Origin: Rhodocyclaceae bacterium
Lineage (GTDB): Bacteria; Pseudomonadota; Gammaproteobacteria; Burkholderiales; Rhodocyclaceae
Reading direction: 5' to 3'
Assembly: GCA_018262775.1 (NCBI GenBank)
Contig: JADFDU010000001.1
Span: 1 to 64,000, forward strand
Length of the DNA: 64,000 nucleotides
The notes beneath the pieces are model-generated. The model did no database searches, had not been told where the DNA came from, and saw only the letters and a program-made list of their open reading frames with translations. Within the stretch, counting starts at the first letter, position 1; the number at the start of each line of letters is the position of its first letter. A program made the translations under genes and the position numbers. Below are positions 9,185 to 19,058 of this stretch, in pieces.

Positions 9185-11488
9185 ATGAAGTTGCGCCGCC
9201 GTTTCCGTCCGCTGCCGGTTCTGCTGGCAGCCCTGCCCCTCGTTGCCATCGGGCAAGAGGCGCAAGAGACCACACTGAGCCCCGTAGTCATTAGCGCGCC
9301 GAAGGAAACGATCGGGCCAGCGGGAGTTGCTGCCGTCGATGCGCAAACCCTGCAGTCCCTGCGCCCCGCCACCAGCGACAGCGCAAGCCTGTTGCGCGAC
9401 GTTCCCGGCATCAGCCTCTACGGCGCCGGCGGCGTCTCCAGCCTGCCGTCGATCCATGGCCTCGCCGATGATCGCCTGCGCATCAAGGTCGACGGCATGG
9501 ATCTGATCTCCGCCTGTCCCAACCACATGAATCCCGCACTGTCCTACCTTGATCCATCGCAGGTCGGCACACTCAAGGTCTATGCGGGCATCGCGCCGGT
9601 CAGTGTCGGCGGCGACAGCATCGGCGGTTCGATCATCGCCGAGGCGGCTGTGCCGGTGTTCGCCGCGCCCGGCCAGGTCAGCCTTGTCAAGGGCGAAGTG
9701 GGCGCGTTTTACCGCAGCAACGGCAACGCGGTGGGTGGCAACGTTTCGGCAACCTACGCCACCGAATCCTTCAACATCAGCTACACCGGCACAACCGCCC
9801 AGTCGGACAACTACAAGGCCGGCGGCAACTTCAAGAACTACACGTTCACCGGCCATCCCGGCCACACCCTGCCGCGCGACGAAGTCGGCTCGACAGCCTA
9901 CGAGACGCGCAACCACACACTCGGCGTCGCTTTCAAGGGCGGTAATCACCTCTTTGAAGCCAAGCTGGGCTATCAGGATCTGCCCTACCAACTGTGGCCG
10001 AACCAGCGCATGGACATGCTCGAAAACACCCAGCACCGCCTGAATCTGCGCTACCTCGGCCAATTCGACTGGGGTGCGCTGGAAGCACGCGCCTACCACG
10101 AGAGCGTCGACCACTTCATGGACTTCGGCGACGACAAGAAATACTGGTATAGGGCGGGGACGCCTGATTGGTCAGGGGCGCCTTGCGGGGCGATCGGCGC
10201 CACTTGCGCTGCCGGCATGCCCATGAACACCGCGAGCAAGAACTCCGGCGCCGTCGTCAAGGCGGATGTCAATCTCACGCAGCGGGATCTGCTGCGCGTG
10301 GGCGGAGAATACCAACGCTACCGGCTCGACGATTGGTGGCCGGCCTCCGGTGCCGGCATGTGGCCCAATACGTTCTGGAACGTCAAGGACGGCGAACGCG
10401 ACCGCATGGCACTTTTCGGCGAGTGGGAACGGCGTTTCAATCCGCAGTGGATGACGCTTGCCGGCTTGCGTTACGAACGGGTGGATATGGATGCGGGCAA
10501 TGTACGCGGCTACAACCTCAACGCGTACCCGACCAATCCAGCCCCTGCCGGTCCTGGCAATCAAACCAGGGATGCGGCCAACTTCAACAACGCCGATCAC
10601 AGCAAAACCGACAACAACTGGGACATGACCCTGCTGGCGCGCTATGCGCCGGACGCCACGCGCGACATCGAGTTCGGCTTCGCCCACAAGACGCGTTCGC
10701 CGAACCTGCACGAGCGCTACACCTGGTCCACCTGGACGATGGCAGCACTGATGGTCAACTGGGCCGGCGATGGCAACGGCTATATCGGCAATCTCGACCT
10801 GAAGCCGGAAAAGGCCAACACGCTTTCCACGACCTTCGACTGGCATGCCGTCGACCGCAACTGGGAATTCAAGGCCACGCCGTACTACACGCGGGTCACC
10901 GACTATATCGATGCGATCCAGTGGAATGCCACCACTAATGCGCCGCGCACGGTGCTGCAGACGAATCAATTCACGCTGCTCAAGTTCGTCAATCAGTCTG
11001 CCCGTCTGTATGGGCTCGATCTGTCGGGGAAAATGCCTTTGGCAAAGACCGGAGCGGGTGAATTCGGGTTGAAAGGCCTGCTCAACTATGCCAACGGCAA
11101 GAATCGCGATAGCGGCGACGATCTCTACAACATCATGCCCCTTAACGCGAAGCTTGCGCTGACGCACAAGTTCGGCGGCTGGGACAATGCCGTCGAACTC
11201 ATGATGGTCAAGAGCAAGAACGACGGCTCCGATGCCCGCAACGAGATGAAGACGCCCGGCTACAACCTCGTCAATCTGCGCGCCAGCTATTCCTGGAAAC
11301 AGGTGCGCGTCGACTTCGGCGTGGAGAACCTCTTCGACAAGCATTACTACCTGCCGCTCGGCGGCGCCTATATGGGACAAGGCACGACAATGAGTTCCAG
11401 CACAGTGGCCATCACGACCCCCAAATGGGGAACTGCCATTCCTGGCGCGGGCCGCTCCATCTATGCGGGGTTGAACGTGAAATTCTGA
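9185..11488 (+). CDS. TonB-dependent outer-membrane receptor, OprC/NosA-like copper transporter
   Basis: 767 residues with a signal peptide, a plug domain (about 30-160) and a 22-strand-type barrel ending in the aromatic C-terminus (GLNVKF). Cys111 and Met115 sit in the plug motif CPNHMNP, and His310-Phe-Met312 lies in the barrel. Together they match the CxxxM plus HxM copper site described for Pseudomonas OprC. Expected role: high-affinity copper uptake across the outer membrane, relevant to copper enzymes such as the CuA protein at 39238. AGGAG precedes the start. An exact 11-bp dyad upstream may be its operator. Family assignment is strong; the metal specificity is inferred from the residues. 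Confidence 0.85.
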   Translation: MKLRRRFRPLPVLLAALPLVAIGQEAQETTLSPVVISAPKETIGPAGVAAVDAQTLQSLRPATSDSASLLRDVPGISLYGAGGVSSLPSIHGLADDRLRIKVDGMDLISACPNHMNPALSYLDPSQVGTLKVYAGIAPVSVGGDSIGGSIIAEAAVPVFAAPGQVSLVKGEVGAFYRSNGNAVGGNVSATYATESFNISYTGTTAQSDNYKAGGNFKNYTFTGHPGHTLPRDEVGSTAYETRNHTLGVAFKGGNHLFEAKLGYQDLPYQLWPNQRMDMLENTQHRLNLRYLGQFDWGALEARAYHESVDHFMDFGDDKKYWYRAGTPDWSGAPCGAIGATCAAGMPMNTASKNSGAVVKADVNLTQRDLLRVGGEYQRYRLDDWWPASGAGMWPNTFWNVKDGERDRMALFGEWERRFNPQWMTLAGLRYERVDMDAGNVRGYNLNAYPTNPAPAGPGNQTRDAANFNNADHSKTDNNWDMTLLARYAPDATRDIEFGFAHKTRSPNLHERYTWSTWTMAALMVNWAGDGNGYIGNLDLKPEKANTLSTTFDWHAVDRNWEFKATPYYTRVTDYIDAIQWNATTNAPRTVLQTNQFTLLKFVNQSARLYGLDLSGKMPLAKTGAGEFGLKGLLNYANGKNRDSGDDLYNIMPLNAKLALTHKFGGWDNAVELMMVKSKNDGSDARNEMKTPGYNLVNLRASYSWKQVRVDFGVENLFDKHYYLPLGGAYMGQGTTMSSSTVAITTPKWGTAIPGAGRSIYAGLNVKF

Positions 11489-11520
11489 TAGCCTTGAGGT
11501 GTTGCAACAACATACAGCCC

Positions 11521-11554
11521 ATACAGCCCATGGCTTCGCGCCCATGGGCTGTAT
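11521..11554 (+). terminator. Hairpin after the TonB receptor gene
   Basis: A 13-bp stem (ATACAGCCCATGG / CCATGGGCTGTAT) with an 8-base loop, 32 bp after the receptor stop. It is partly preceded by a direct repeat CATACAGCCC. No T run follows, so it may be a weak terminator or an mRNA-stabilising element before the next small gene. Confidence 0.5.
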
Positions 11555-11572
11555 GCAAACAATCCGTCCACC

Positions 11573-11821
11573 ATGCGTCGTCTGATCTTTCTTTTTGCCG
11601 CCTTCGCCTACATGGTGCTGCTCATCGAGTCAGTGCGCGCCGCCGTGGCCTGGTGGCATGGCGAGGCGACGCTCGATCTGCTCGACTATCTGCTCATCGG
11701 CGCGTTACCGCTGCTGGCCTGGATCTGGCTGCGACATTTCTCGATGTTCCGCAAGGATTGCGCGAAGGGCGTCTGCGTCCTGCCCGACGACCCGGGCCAC
11801 CCGCCTGCCTCAGGCAGGTAG
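11573..11821 (+). CDS. Small membrane protein downstream of the copper receptor
   Basis: 82 residues with two hydrophobic segments (about 3-22 and 36-54) and a Cys pair near the end (KDCAKGVC). It starts 84 bp after the receptor gene and its end overlaps the convergent gene at 11810 by 12 bp. The CxxxxC pair in a small protein next to a copper receptor hints at metal handling, but no family is recognised. The coding call rests on length, codon use and the membrane pattern; no strong ribosome site is visible. Confidence 0.5.
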   Translation: MRRLIFLFAAFAYMVLLIESVRAAVAWWHGEATLDLLDYLLIGALPLLAWIWLRHFSMFRKDCAKGVCVLPDDPGHPPASGR

Positions 11822-12223
11822 CGGCATGCCCTTTTCCGAGACGAGCCTGAGCCAGCCGCGCACGATGCGGTAGAGCACCCACAGGCCGGTGACGATTGCG
11901 ATGCCCCAGGCCAGCGGCAAACCGACCAAAGTCAGTCCCGCCAGCACGGCGAGCACCACCCACAGCAGGGCAAACCAGAAGGTACGGATCTGCCAGCGGA
12001 AGTGCGATTCGAGAAACGTACCCTGCGTCTCACCGCGCTTGATGTAGTTCATCACCACCGCGATGATGGACGGCCAACCGCTGAGGAAGGCGGTGACGAT
12101 GAAGGTCGTGCCGAGCAGCCCCGTCACCGCGCTGAAGGCGTGCAGGCCGTAGATGATGTGGGTGTAGCTCACCAGCCCCTGCGTCGGTACTGCCTGCCCG
12201 GTACTGCCGTCGATGTCTGCCAT
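11810..12223 (-). CDS. DUF4870-family membrane protein
   Basis: 137 residues with three hydrophobic helices. The family pattern THIIYGLHAFS...VVMNYIKR...SHFRWQIRTFWF is present. Function unknown; it is an inner-membrane protein commonly found beside ubiD in betaproteobacteria. The start MADIDGSTG follows the ubiD stop by 2 bp, so the two genes form an operon. Codons before this Met lie inside ubiD. It carries one exact copy of the dispersed CGCCGT-N10-CTGACTTT motif in sense orientation. Confidence 0.85.
   Translation of the reverse strand: MADIDGSTGQAVPTQGLVSYTHIIYGLHAFSAVTGLLGTTFIVTAFLSGWPSIIAVVMNYIKRGETQGTFLESHFRWQIRTFWFALLWVVLAVLAGLTLVGLPLAWGIAIVTGLWVLYRIVRGWLRLVSEKGMPLPA
11928..11951 (-). 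repeat. Dispersed motif CGCCGT-N10-CTGACTTT, exact copy
   Basis: The first of eleven sites. Both half sites are exact and the spacer is 10 bases (GCTGGCGGGA on this strand). It lies in the DUF4870 gene, sense strand, read as AVLAGLTL. Confidence 0.85.
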
Positions 12224-12225
12224 GC

Positions 12226-13689
12226 CTATAGCCCCAGTTCCTGAAAAAGTTCGTCCACGCGCCGCTTCACCGATTCGTCCATGCCGATGACGCGGCCCCA
12301 TTCGCGGGCGGTTTCGCCCGGCCATTTGTTCGTCGCATCAATGCCCATCTTGCTGCCGAGGCCGGCCACCGGCGAGGCGAAGTCGAGATAGTCGATCGGC
12401 GTGTTCTGCGCGATCAGCGTATCGCGCGCGGCATCGACGCGCGTCGTCAACGCCCACACCACTTCCTTCCAGTCGCGCACGTTCACATCGTCGTCGGTGA
12501 CGATGATGAACTTGGTGTACATGAACTGGCGCAGGAAGCTCCAGATGCCGAACATAACGCGCCTGGCGTGGCCGGGGTACTGCTTCTTCATGCTCACCAC
12601 CGCCATGCGGTAGGAGCAGCCCTCGGGCGGCAGGTAGAAATCGACGATCTCGGGAAACTGCTTCTGCAGCAGCGGCACGAACACCTCATTCAGCGCCACG
12701 CCGAGCATGGCCGGCTCGTCGGGCGGCTTGCCGGTGTAGGTGCTGTGGTAAATCGGCTCGCGGCGCAGCGTCATGCGCTCGATCGTGAAGACCGGGAACT
12801 CGGCCTGCTCGTTGTAGTAGCCGGTGTGGTCGCCGAACGGCCCTTCCACGGCCGTCTCGCCGGGATGGATGACACCTTCCAGCACGATCTCGGCGACAGC
12901 GGGCACCTGCAGGTCGTTGCCGAGGCACTTCACCACTTCGGTCTTGGCGCCGCGCAGCAATCCGGCGAACTGGTATTCGGAGAGCGAATCCGGCACCGGC
13001 GTCACCGCACCGAGAATCGTCGCCGGATCGGCCCCAAGCGCCACCGCCAGCGGAAACGGCTCGCCCGGATGCTGCAGGCAGTGGTCGCGATAGTCGAGCG
13101 CACCGCCGCGATGCGGCAGCCAGCGCATGATGACCTTGTTGGGCGCGATCACCTGCTGGCGATAGATGCCGAGGTTCTGCCGCGTCTTGTGCGGCCCGCG
13201 CGTGACGGTCAGCCCCCAGGTGATGAGCGGCGCGACATCGCCCGGCCAGCAGGTCTGGATGGGCAGGCGGGAAAGATCGACATCCTGACCCTCCCAGACG
13301 ACTTCCTGGCACGGCGCGGAGGAGACTTCCTTCGGCGCCATGTTGAGCACCTGCTTCAATACCGGCAGCTTGTCCCAGGCATCGCGCAGGCCCTTCGGCG
13401 GCTCCGGCTCCTTCAGCGCGGCGAGCAGCGTACCCACCTCGCGCAGCGCGTCGATGGATTCCGCGCCCATGCCCAGCGCGACGCGATGCGGCGTGCCGAA
13501 CAGGTTGCCGAGGACAGGAATCGAATACCCCTTCGGCCGCTCGAACAGCAGCGCCGGTCCGCCCGCGCGCAGCACGCGATCGCACACCTCGGTCATCTCC
13601 AGCCTCGGATCGACCTCAGCGACGATGCGCTTCAGTTCTCCAAGGCTTTCCAGTTGCGCGATGAAATCGCGCAGATCACGGTATTTCAT
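12226..13689 (-). CDS. ubiD: 3-octaprenyl-4-hydroxybenzoate carboxy-lyase UbiD
   Basis: 487 residues, the usual length. It begins [20 protein letters not shown] and ends with the family helix. UbiD decarboxylates the ubiquinone precursor using prenylated FMN made by UbiX. Conserved motifs include [21 protein letters not shown] and the [12 protein letters not shown] region, which holds the catalytic Glu-Arg-Glu network. It is transcribed with the DUF4870 gene. A diverged copy of its first 69 bases lies 1 kb upstream at 14648. ubiA, acting one step earlier, lies at 46356. Confidence 0.96.
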   Translation of the reverse strand: MKYRDLRDFIAQLESLGELKRIVAEVDPRLEMTEVCDRVLRAGGPALLFERPKGYSIPVLGNLFGTPHRVALGMGAESIDALREVGTLLAALKEPEPPKGLRDAWDKLPVLKQVLNMAPKEVSSAPCQEVVWEGQDVDLSRLPIQTCWPGDVAPLITWGLTVTRGPHKTRQNLGIYRQQVIAPNKVIMRWLPHRGGALDYRDHCLQHPGEPFPLAVALGADPATILGAVTPVPDSLSEYQFAGLLRGAKTEVVKCLGNDLQVPAVAEIVLEGVIHPGETAVEGPFGDHTGYYNEQAEFPVFTIERMTLRREPIYHSTYTGKPPDEPAMLGVALNEVFVPLLQKQFPEIVDFYLPPEGCSYRMAVVSMKKQYPGHARRVMFGIWSFLRQFMYTKFIIVTDDDVNVRDWKEVVWALTTRVDAARDTLIAQNTPIDYLDFASPVAGLGSKMGIDATNKWPGETAREWGRVIGMDESVKRRVDELFQELGL

Positions 13690-13839
13690 TTATCCGTCTG
13701 GGAACAGGAAAGCGCCTATTCTCTGATGCTTCTCCTGCTTTGGCTAGTCACCGCCCACTTGCGCCTGGCCTGGGCACCTCGAAGCGCACCCGAACGATGG
13801 ACTATCTCCTGCCAAGTCGGGAATCCTCTGGTTTACTCA

Positions 13840-14418
13840 TCACTCACCGCTTGGCGAATAAAACCCGCCGGAGGTGCTCGTGGCGGTTCCAGTGGAGGTG
13901 CTACTCGAAGTGCTCGTGCCGGTTCCCGTGGCAGTGCCACCCGAAGTGCCCGTGGCAGTTCCAGTGGAGGTTCCGCTGGAAGTACCCTTACCGACAGAGG
14001 TATCCTGTGGCGGCTGGGAGCAGCGCTTGTTGCAGGCATCAAGTGCAGTGCGTAGCGATTCAGCTAGTTCTTGGTGTTTTTGAGCTTTGTTTAGGTAATA
14101 TCCAATCAACTCTCGCAAATCACCCATTTCAACCAACCTGCTGTCTATCTTTTCTACATCGGCAGGGTCAATAACTTGCAAGGAAAGCTCAGTGAGTATC
14201 TTGCGAAAATATTCGAGACGCATGTTGTGGAAAGCCAGAAGTTTCAGCTCCTGGTCGAGATCCGCTGCAATATTCATACACTGGGCACAGGCCGCTTGGG
14301 CCTTTTGCTGGGGCGGCGGCGTGCCAGCGTCGTCTGCCCGGCCGGATACGCTTGTCAAAGAAAAGATCGCTCCGGCTATGAGGGCCAATCCGCGAAACTG
14401 CTTGATCATGTTAGGCAT
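13840..14418 (-). CDS. Secreted Cys-paired protein with Ser/Thr/Gly-repeat tail (paralogue A)
   Basis: 192 residues. It has a signal peptide (about 1-28, ending VSGRA), two Cys pairs (ACAQC and ACNKRC) and a helical middle. The tail of roughly 50 residues consists of GTxTGTATGTSGG-type repeats and ends in FYSPSGE. The start MPNMIKQF has an excellent AGGAGGAGG site, seven bases upstream. The tail and its end are shared with the protein at 14859, and the underlying DNA repeat is nearly identical. Probably periplasmic or surface-exposed; the tail may be a linker or a sorting signal. No known family. Confidence 0.8.
   Translation of the reverse strand: MPNMIKQFRGLALIAGAIFSLTSVSGRADDAGTPPPQQKAQAACAQCMNIAADLDQELKLLAFHNMRLEYFRKILTELSLQVIDPADVEKIDSRLVEMGDLRELIGYYLNKAQKHQELAESLRTALDACNKRCSQPPQDTSVGKGTSSGTSTGTATGTSGGTATGTGTSTSSSTSTGTATSTSGGFYSPSGE
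13910..13965 (-). repeat. Tail-coding DNA repeat, copy A
   Basis: 56 bp within the Ser/Thr/Gly tail. It matches 14908-14963 with a single mismatch, much closer than the rest of the two genes, which indicates recent gene conversion or duplication of the tail module. Confidence 0.85.
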
Positions 14419-14647
14419 ATCCTCCTCCTGAAGTTGTCGGTTGAACACCACAAGAAGCCAGCCATCAGGCTTTCGTCAATTGCTCCCAAACACCCTGTTA
14501 GTCACAGCCAGCCGACTGGAACAAATCCCACCCCAGGCGCCCAAGTAGTCTTTCATCGCAATGGCCTTGGACATGCTGGAATTGCCCCAATCGACACTGA
14601 CTGCATTCGTGTCTGAATGGAAACCGGTAAATCCGCTTTTGGTCGAC

Positions 14648-14716
14648 GGCGATGCGCTTCAGTTCTCCAAGCTTTTCCAGTTGCGCGATGAAGTCGCGCA
14701 GGTCACGGTATTTCAC
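14648..14716 (-). pseudogene. Broken second copy of the ubiD 5' end
   Basis: The first 22-23 codons of UbiD recur here, with a GTG start and [20 protein letters not shown]. The DNA resembles 13621-13689 with only a few substitutions, one of which changes Ser to Lys. Downstream the frame runs into unrelated sequence and stops. It is most likely the remnant of an ancestral or duplicated ubiD displaced when the 13.8-15.9 kb genes were inserted. The surrounding 14419-14858 stretch holds no other gene that I can support. Confidence 0.8.
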
Positions 14717-14858
14717 GGCTTTACCTCGAGGTAGGGGAGTGCTCGGAATCGAGCGCTCCCCCGCTTCCAGCTGACCCTCTCGGACACATAAGCCTAAATA
14801 ACACCATCAGAAGCCAGTTCCTCGAAAGTCCGCCGAGCAAATCACAAAGGGCCTGCAT

Positions 14859-15959
14859 TCACTCGCCTGAGGGGCTATAGAACCCTCCCCCCGTTGTTCC
14901 GCCCGAGGTGCTCGTGCCGGTTCCCGTGGCAGTGCCGCCCGAAGTGCCCGTGGCAGTTCCAGTAGCAGTTCCACTCGAGGTGCCCGCAGAGGATGTTCCA
15001 CTGGCGCTCGCCGCCTGCCGGTAGCAGTCGCGCAGACAGCGATCCAGCGCTGCCTGGGCATCGGCCGCTTCCTGCTCGGCACGCTTGCGTGCCGCGGCCG
15101 CACGCTCCGCCGCTTCGCGAGCCTGCGACGCCGCCTGTTCCCTTGTCTCGACACGCCGACGCGCTGCCTCAACATCCTGTTGCGCACTCCTGGCGCTGCC
15201 ACGCGCACTCGACAACAGCATGTCGCTTGGACTGCCCTTGGTCACCCCGCCGGCGCGTCTGTTGAACTGCTCACGCTTCTGAAGATCAGCCTGCGCAGCC
15301 GCCTGCCTCGCTTCCGCCCTGGCCAGGTTCTCGCGCTCGGCGGCCAGTTCGCGTTCGGCGGCGGACTGCTGCGCACGGGCCTTCCTTTCGTTTTCCTCGG
15401 CGCGATACTGGTTCCAGTCGGCACGCTGGTCGGCGGCACTCTCAGCCGCGCACTTGCGGGCGCAGATTTCGTCGGTGATGGTCCAGCCCGGCCGTGGCTT
15501 AAATGGCTGGCCTGCGGAAGGCTCCTCGGTTGGGGGAGGCGCTGCATCGCTTCCTGCCCCAGGCGCCGTCACGGCTGTAGGCGTGTCGGGATCAAGTACC
15601 CCCTGGCAGGCACGCTCGACGCGGCTTAACAAGTTCTGTGCCGCCTGAATCATCCCAGGTGGCGCATCGTGGACGACCAGGCGCTGCAATTCCTGACGGA
15701 AGGCAATGATCCATGCGCTGCAGATCAACGTGTCGCTGTTGTAGATGAGCTGCATCATCGGCCCACTGCCGCCGCGACCAGCCTCGGCCTCCGATTCCAG
15801 CGCGTCAGCGGCATTTTTGATCTGTTCTCTTGCTTGGGGATCGTTCGTAACTTTTTCGGCAAGCTTGTCTGAAAACCCGCTCGCCATCACTGCGCCAGTT
15901 AAAAATAGCAGGACAACCGACAACAACATTCTGCGACACGGGTTCAGGGTATTGCGCAT
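14859..15959 (-). CDS. Secreted coiled-coil protein with Ser/Thr/Gly-repeat tail (paralogue B)
   Basis: 366 residues. Signal peptide at about 1-26. Residues 27-130 are helical with a Pro-rich linker after. A long Ala/Glu/Arg-rich coiled coil covers about 185-315 and is bracketed by Cys pairs (CARKC, CLRDC). The last 45 residues are GTATGTSGG-type repeats ending in FYSPSGE, as in the protein at 13840. The start has AAAGGAGG seven bases upstream. It is separated from its neighbour by the broken ubiD fragment. Probably extracytoplasmic and structural; unknown family. Confidence 0.8.
   Translation of the reverse strand: MRNTLNPCRRMLLSVVLLFLTGAVMASGFSDKLAEKVTNDPQAREQIKNAADALESEAEAGRGGSGPMMQLIYNSDTLICSAWIIAFRQELQRLVVHDAPPGMIQAAQNLLSRVERACQGVLDPDTPTAVTAPGAGSDAAPPPTEEPSAGQPFKPRPGWTITDEICARKCAAESAADQRADWNQYRAEENERKARAQQSAAERELAAERENLARAEARQAAAQADLQKREQFNRRAGGVTKGSPSDMLLSSARGSARSAQQDVEAARRRVETREQAASQAREAAERAAAARKRAEQEAADAQAALDRCLRDCYRQAASASGTSSAGTSSGTATGTATGTSGGTATGTGTSTSGGTTGGGFYSPSGE
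14908..14963 (-). repeat. Tail-coding DNA repeat, copy B
   Basis: Partner of 13910-13965 (55 of 56 bases identical), inside the tail of the coiled-coil protein. Confidence 0.85.
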
Positions 15960-16103
15960 GATCGCCTCCTTTGGTTTATTGTTAGCGTAGCGTTGTTAGT
16001 GCAGCGTCAGGGCTGGCCGATTGGTATCCCAATATGCAGTATAGACAGCAGAAATAGGCTCGCCCGGATTTTCAGCGCAGAGCATTGTCATAGGATCCAG
16101 GAC

Positions 16104-17012
16104 ATGCATGGCCCTTGGCTCGTCGTCCTCAACCCCATCTCCGGCCAGGGCCGGGCGATGCAGCATCGCCATGAAATCGAGGCGGTATTGCGGCGGCATG
16201 GCATCGATTTCACGCTGGAAATCAGCGATCGGCCGGAACATGCCATCGAAATCGTCAGCCGCGCCATCGCCGGCGGCTGCCGACACGTCCTCGCCGTCGG
16301 CGGCGACGGCACGGTGAACGAATGCGTCAACGGCATCTTCCGCCAGGATGCCGTTGCAACGACGGCAGTCACGCTCGGCGTGATGCCGATCGGCACCGGC
16401 AACGACTGGGCGCGCGGCCTGCACATGCCGAAGGACTACGCCGAGGTCGCCGCATTGATGGCGGCCGGCACGAGCCGCCTGCACGATGTCGGGCTGGCCG
16501 AATTCGGCGACGTTAAGCGGTACTTCATCAACGTCGCCGGCATCGGCTTCGATGCGCATGTCGTCGAATCCCTGCCCGACCGCACGCTGGGGCCGATGGC
16601 CTATCTGGTCGGCCTGGTGAAGGGGCTGCTGAGTTACACCGCCGTATCGCTGCGACTGACTTTCACGGAGCGCAAGCTCGATGCACGGGCCTTCGTACTG
16701 TTTTTCGCCATCGGTCGCTACTGCGGCAGCGGCATGAATGTGGCGCCGCAGGCCGAAGCCGATGACGGCTTGTTCGATGTCACGCTGGTGCAGGAGCTGT
16801 CGCGCTGGGAAGTGCTGAAGAGCCTGCGCCGCCTGTTCGACGGCACGCTGCTGACACACCCGAAGGTGCTGGCGATGCGCGAAACGGGAGGCGCGGTGGA
16901 GACCACCCTCGCCCAACCGGTGGAGGCCGACGGCGAGCTGATCGGCCATGCGCCGGTGCGCTTCTCCATCCTGCCGCGTGCGCTCAATGTCGTTGCGCAG
17001 CCGTCCAGGTAG
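16104..17012 (+). CDS. Diacylglycerol/lipid kinase, YegS/DagK-like
   Basis: 302 residues. It contains NPISGQGR near the N-terminus and the nucleotide-binding VGGDGTVNE motif, followed by PIGTGNDWARG, all typical of the DAGK catalytic domain. It would phosphorylate a membrane lipid such as diacylglycerol using ATP. The start MHGPWLVVLNP is chosen because the kinase domain begins at once; the 37 upstream codons are unrelated. It stands alone. It holds one exact dispersed motif at 16640. Confidence 0.92.
   Translation: MHGPWLVVLNPISGQGRAMQHRHEIEAVLRRHGIDFTLEISDRPEHAIEIVSRAIAGGCRHVLAVGGDGTVNECVNGIFRQDAVATTAVTLGVMPIGTGNDWARGLHMPKDYAEVAALMAAGTSRLHDVGLAEFGDVKRYFINVAGIGFDAHVVESLPDRTLGPMAYLVGLVKGLLSYTAVSLRLTFTERKLDARAFVLFFAIGRYCGSGMNVAPQAEADDGLFDVTLVQELSRWEVLKSLRRLFDGTLLTHPKVLAMRETGGAVETTLAQPVEADGELIGHAPVRFSILPRALNVVAQPSR
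16640..16663 (+). repeat. Dispersed motif, exact copy in the lipid-kinase gene
   Basis: Spacer ATCGCTGCGA. Sense strand, read as AVSLRLTF. Confidence 0.85.
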
Positions 17013-17079
17013 AACGTTGTTCGTGCGGCAACGAGAACCCGGTCGCTCCACACAGAGCCCACAGCACCCATAGCACCAC

Positions 17080-17105
17080 TGGATTCCCGCTTCCGCGGGA
17101 ATGAC
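17080..17105. repeat. REP-like palindrome (GGATTCCCGC family)
   Basis: TGGATTCCCGC and its complement flank TTCC, giving a compact hairpin. It is one of five loci of this family in the window (also near 18657, 25793, 56083 and 63608). The rest of 17013-17275 holds no gene. Confidence 0.8.
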
Positions 17106-17275
17106 AAATTAATTAATTTCCCAGCCACCGCGCGGAGTGTTACACTGCGCGCCGCGTGGCCATCCATCAGTCAGCTTGTCGCGCGCCGCGTCTCTTCCAT
17201 TCGCGTCTTATTCCCCCAACGAGATCCTGCCCAGACTGATCGCCACCGAGGCGAGGCTGATCCAGGAACACTACA

Positions 17276-18589
<1,314 letters not shown>

Positions 18590-18656
18590 AAGGATTCATC
18601 ATCCCCGCGAAAACGTAGTTTCAGTGAAGGCTAACCTTCAGGTTATGCCGTAACTA

Positions 18657-18714
18657 AAGCGGGGATCCACGTATTGTTGAAAAGCCCTGGATCCCCGCTT
18701 CCGCGGGGATGACG
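18657..18714. repeat. REP-like element, paired copies
   Basis: GCGGGGATCCA and TGGATCCCCGC arms flank a short spacer, and a second compact hairpin GATCCCCGC-TTCC-GCGGGGAT follows. It lies between the helicase gene and the small secreted-protein gene. Confidence 0.8.
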
Positions 18715-18723
18715 GCCTGGCTA

Positions 18724-18969
18724 CTAGATCTTCAGCAGTTTCATCGCCTTGCCGAGGGTGTCCACCGACTCCTGGTGCTTGCCGGCCTTGTGCAGTTCCT
18801 CCCCCTTGGCGCGCAGCATCTTCACTTCCGCCATCTGCGCGGAGGAAAGCTGCGGATTCTTTGCCAGCGCCTCGTCGATCTTCTTCATGTCTACCGGGCA
18901 GTGGAAGGCAAAGGCCTGCACACTGACCAGCGCCAAGCTGCTCAGCAGCACAATCGTTTTGGTTTTCAT
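18724..18969 (-). CDS. Small secreted hypothetical protein
   Basis: 81 residues with a clear signal peptide (MKTKTIVLLSSLALVSVQAFA). The mature part begins FHCPVDMKKIDEAL and is helical and charged, with KAGKHQESVDTL like a single TPR-type helix pair. GGAGACGAC precedes the start. Short periplasmic proteins of this pattern are conserved in betaproteobacteria without known function. It is divergent from the gene at 19059. Confidence 0.75.
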   Translation of the reverse strand: MKTKTIVLLSSLALVSVQAFAFHCPVDMKKIDEALAKNPQLSSAQMAEVKMLRAKGEELHKAGKHQESVDTLGKAMKLLKI

Positions 18970-19058
18970 AATGTCGTCTCCGTGGGTTCCCGGCCGCGGC
19001 CGGTACCTTCCAATCATAGACAAGAAGCATTAAAGTTCCATGCGGAATGGAGGCCCCG

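Noticed and set aside
13870..13990. Short tandem units that could look like a CRISPR or minisatellite
   Set aside because: They are codons of the Ser/Thr/Gly tail, without regular unique spacers.
14498..14716. 72-codon gene starting like UbiD
   Set aside because: Only the first 23 codons match UbiD; the rest is unrelated, so it was called a fragment.
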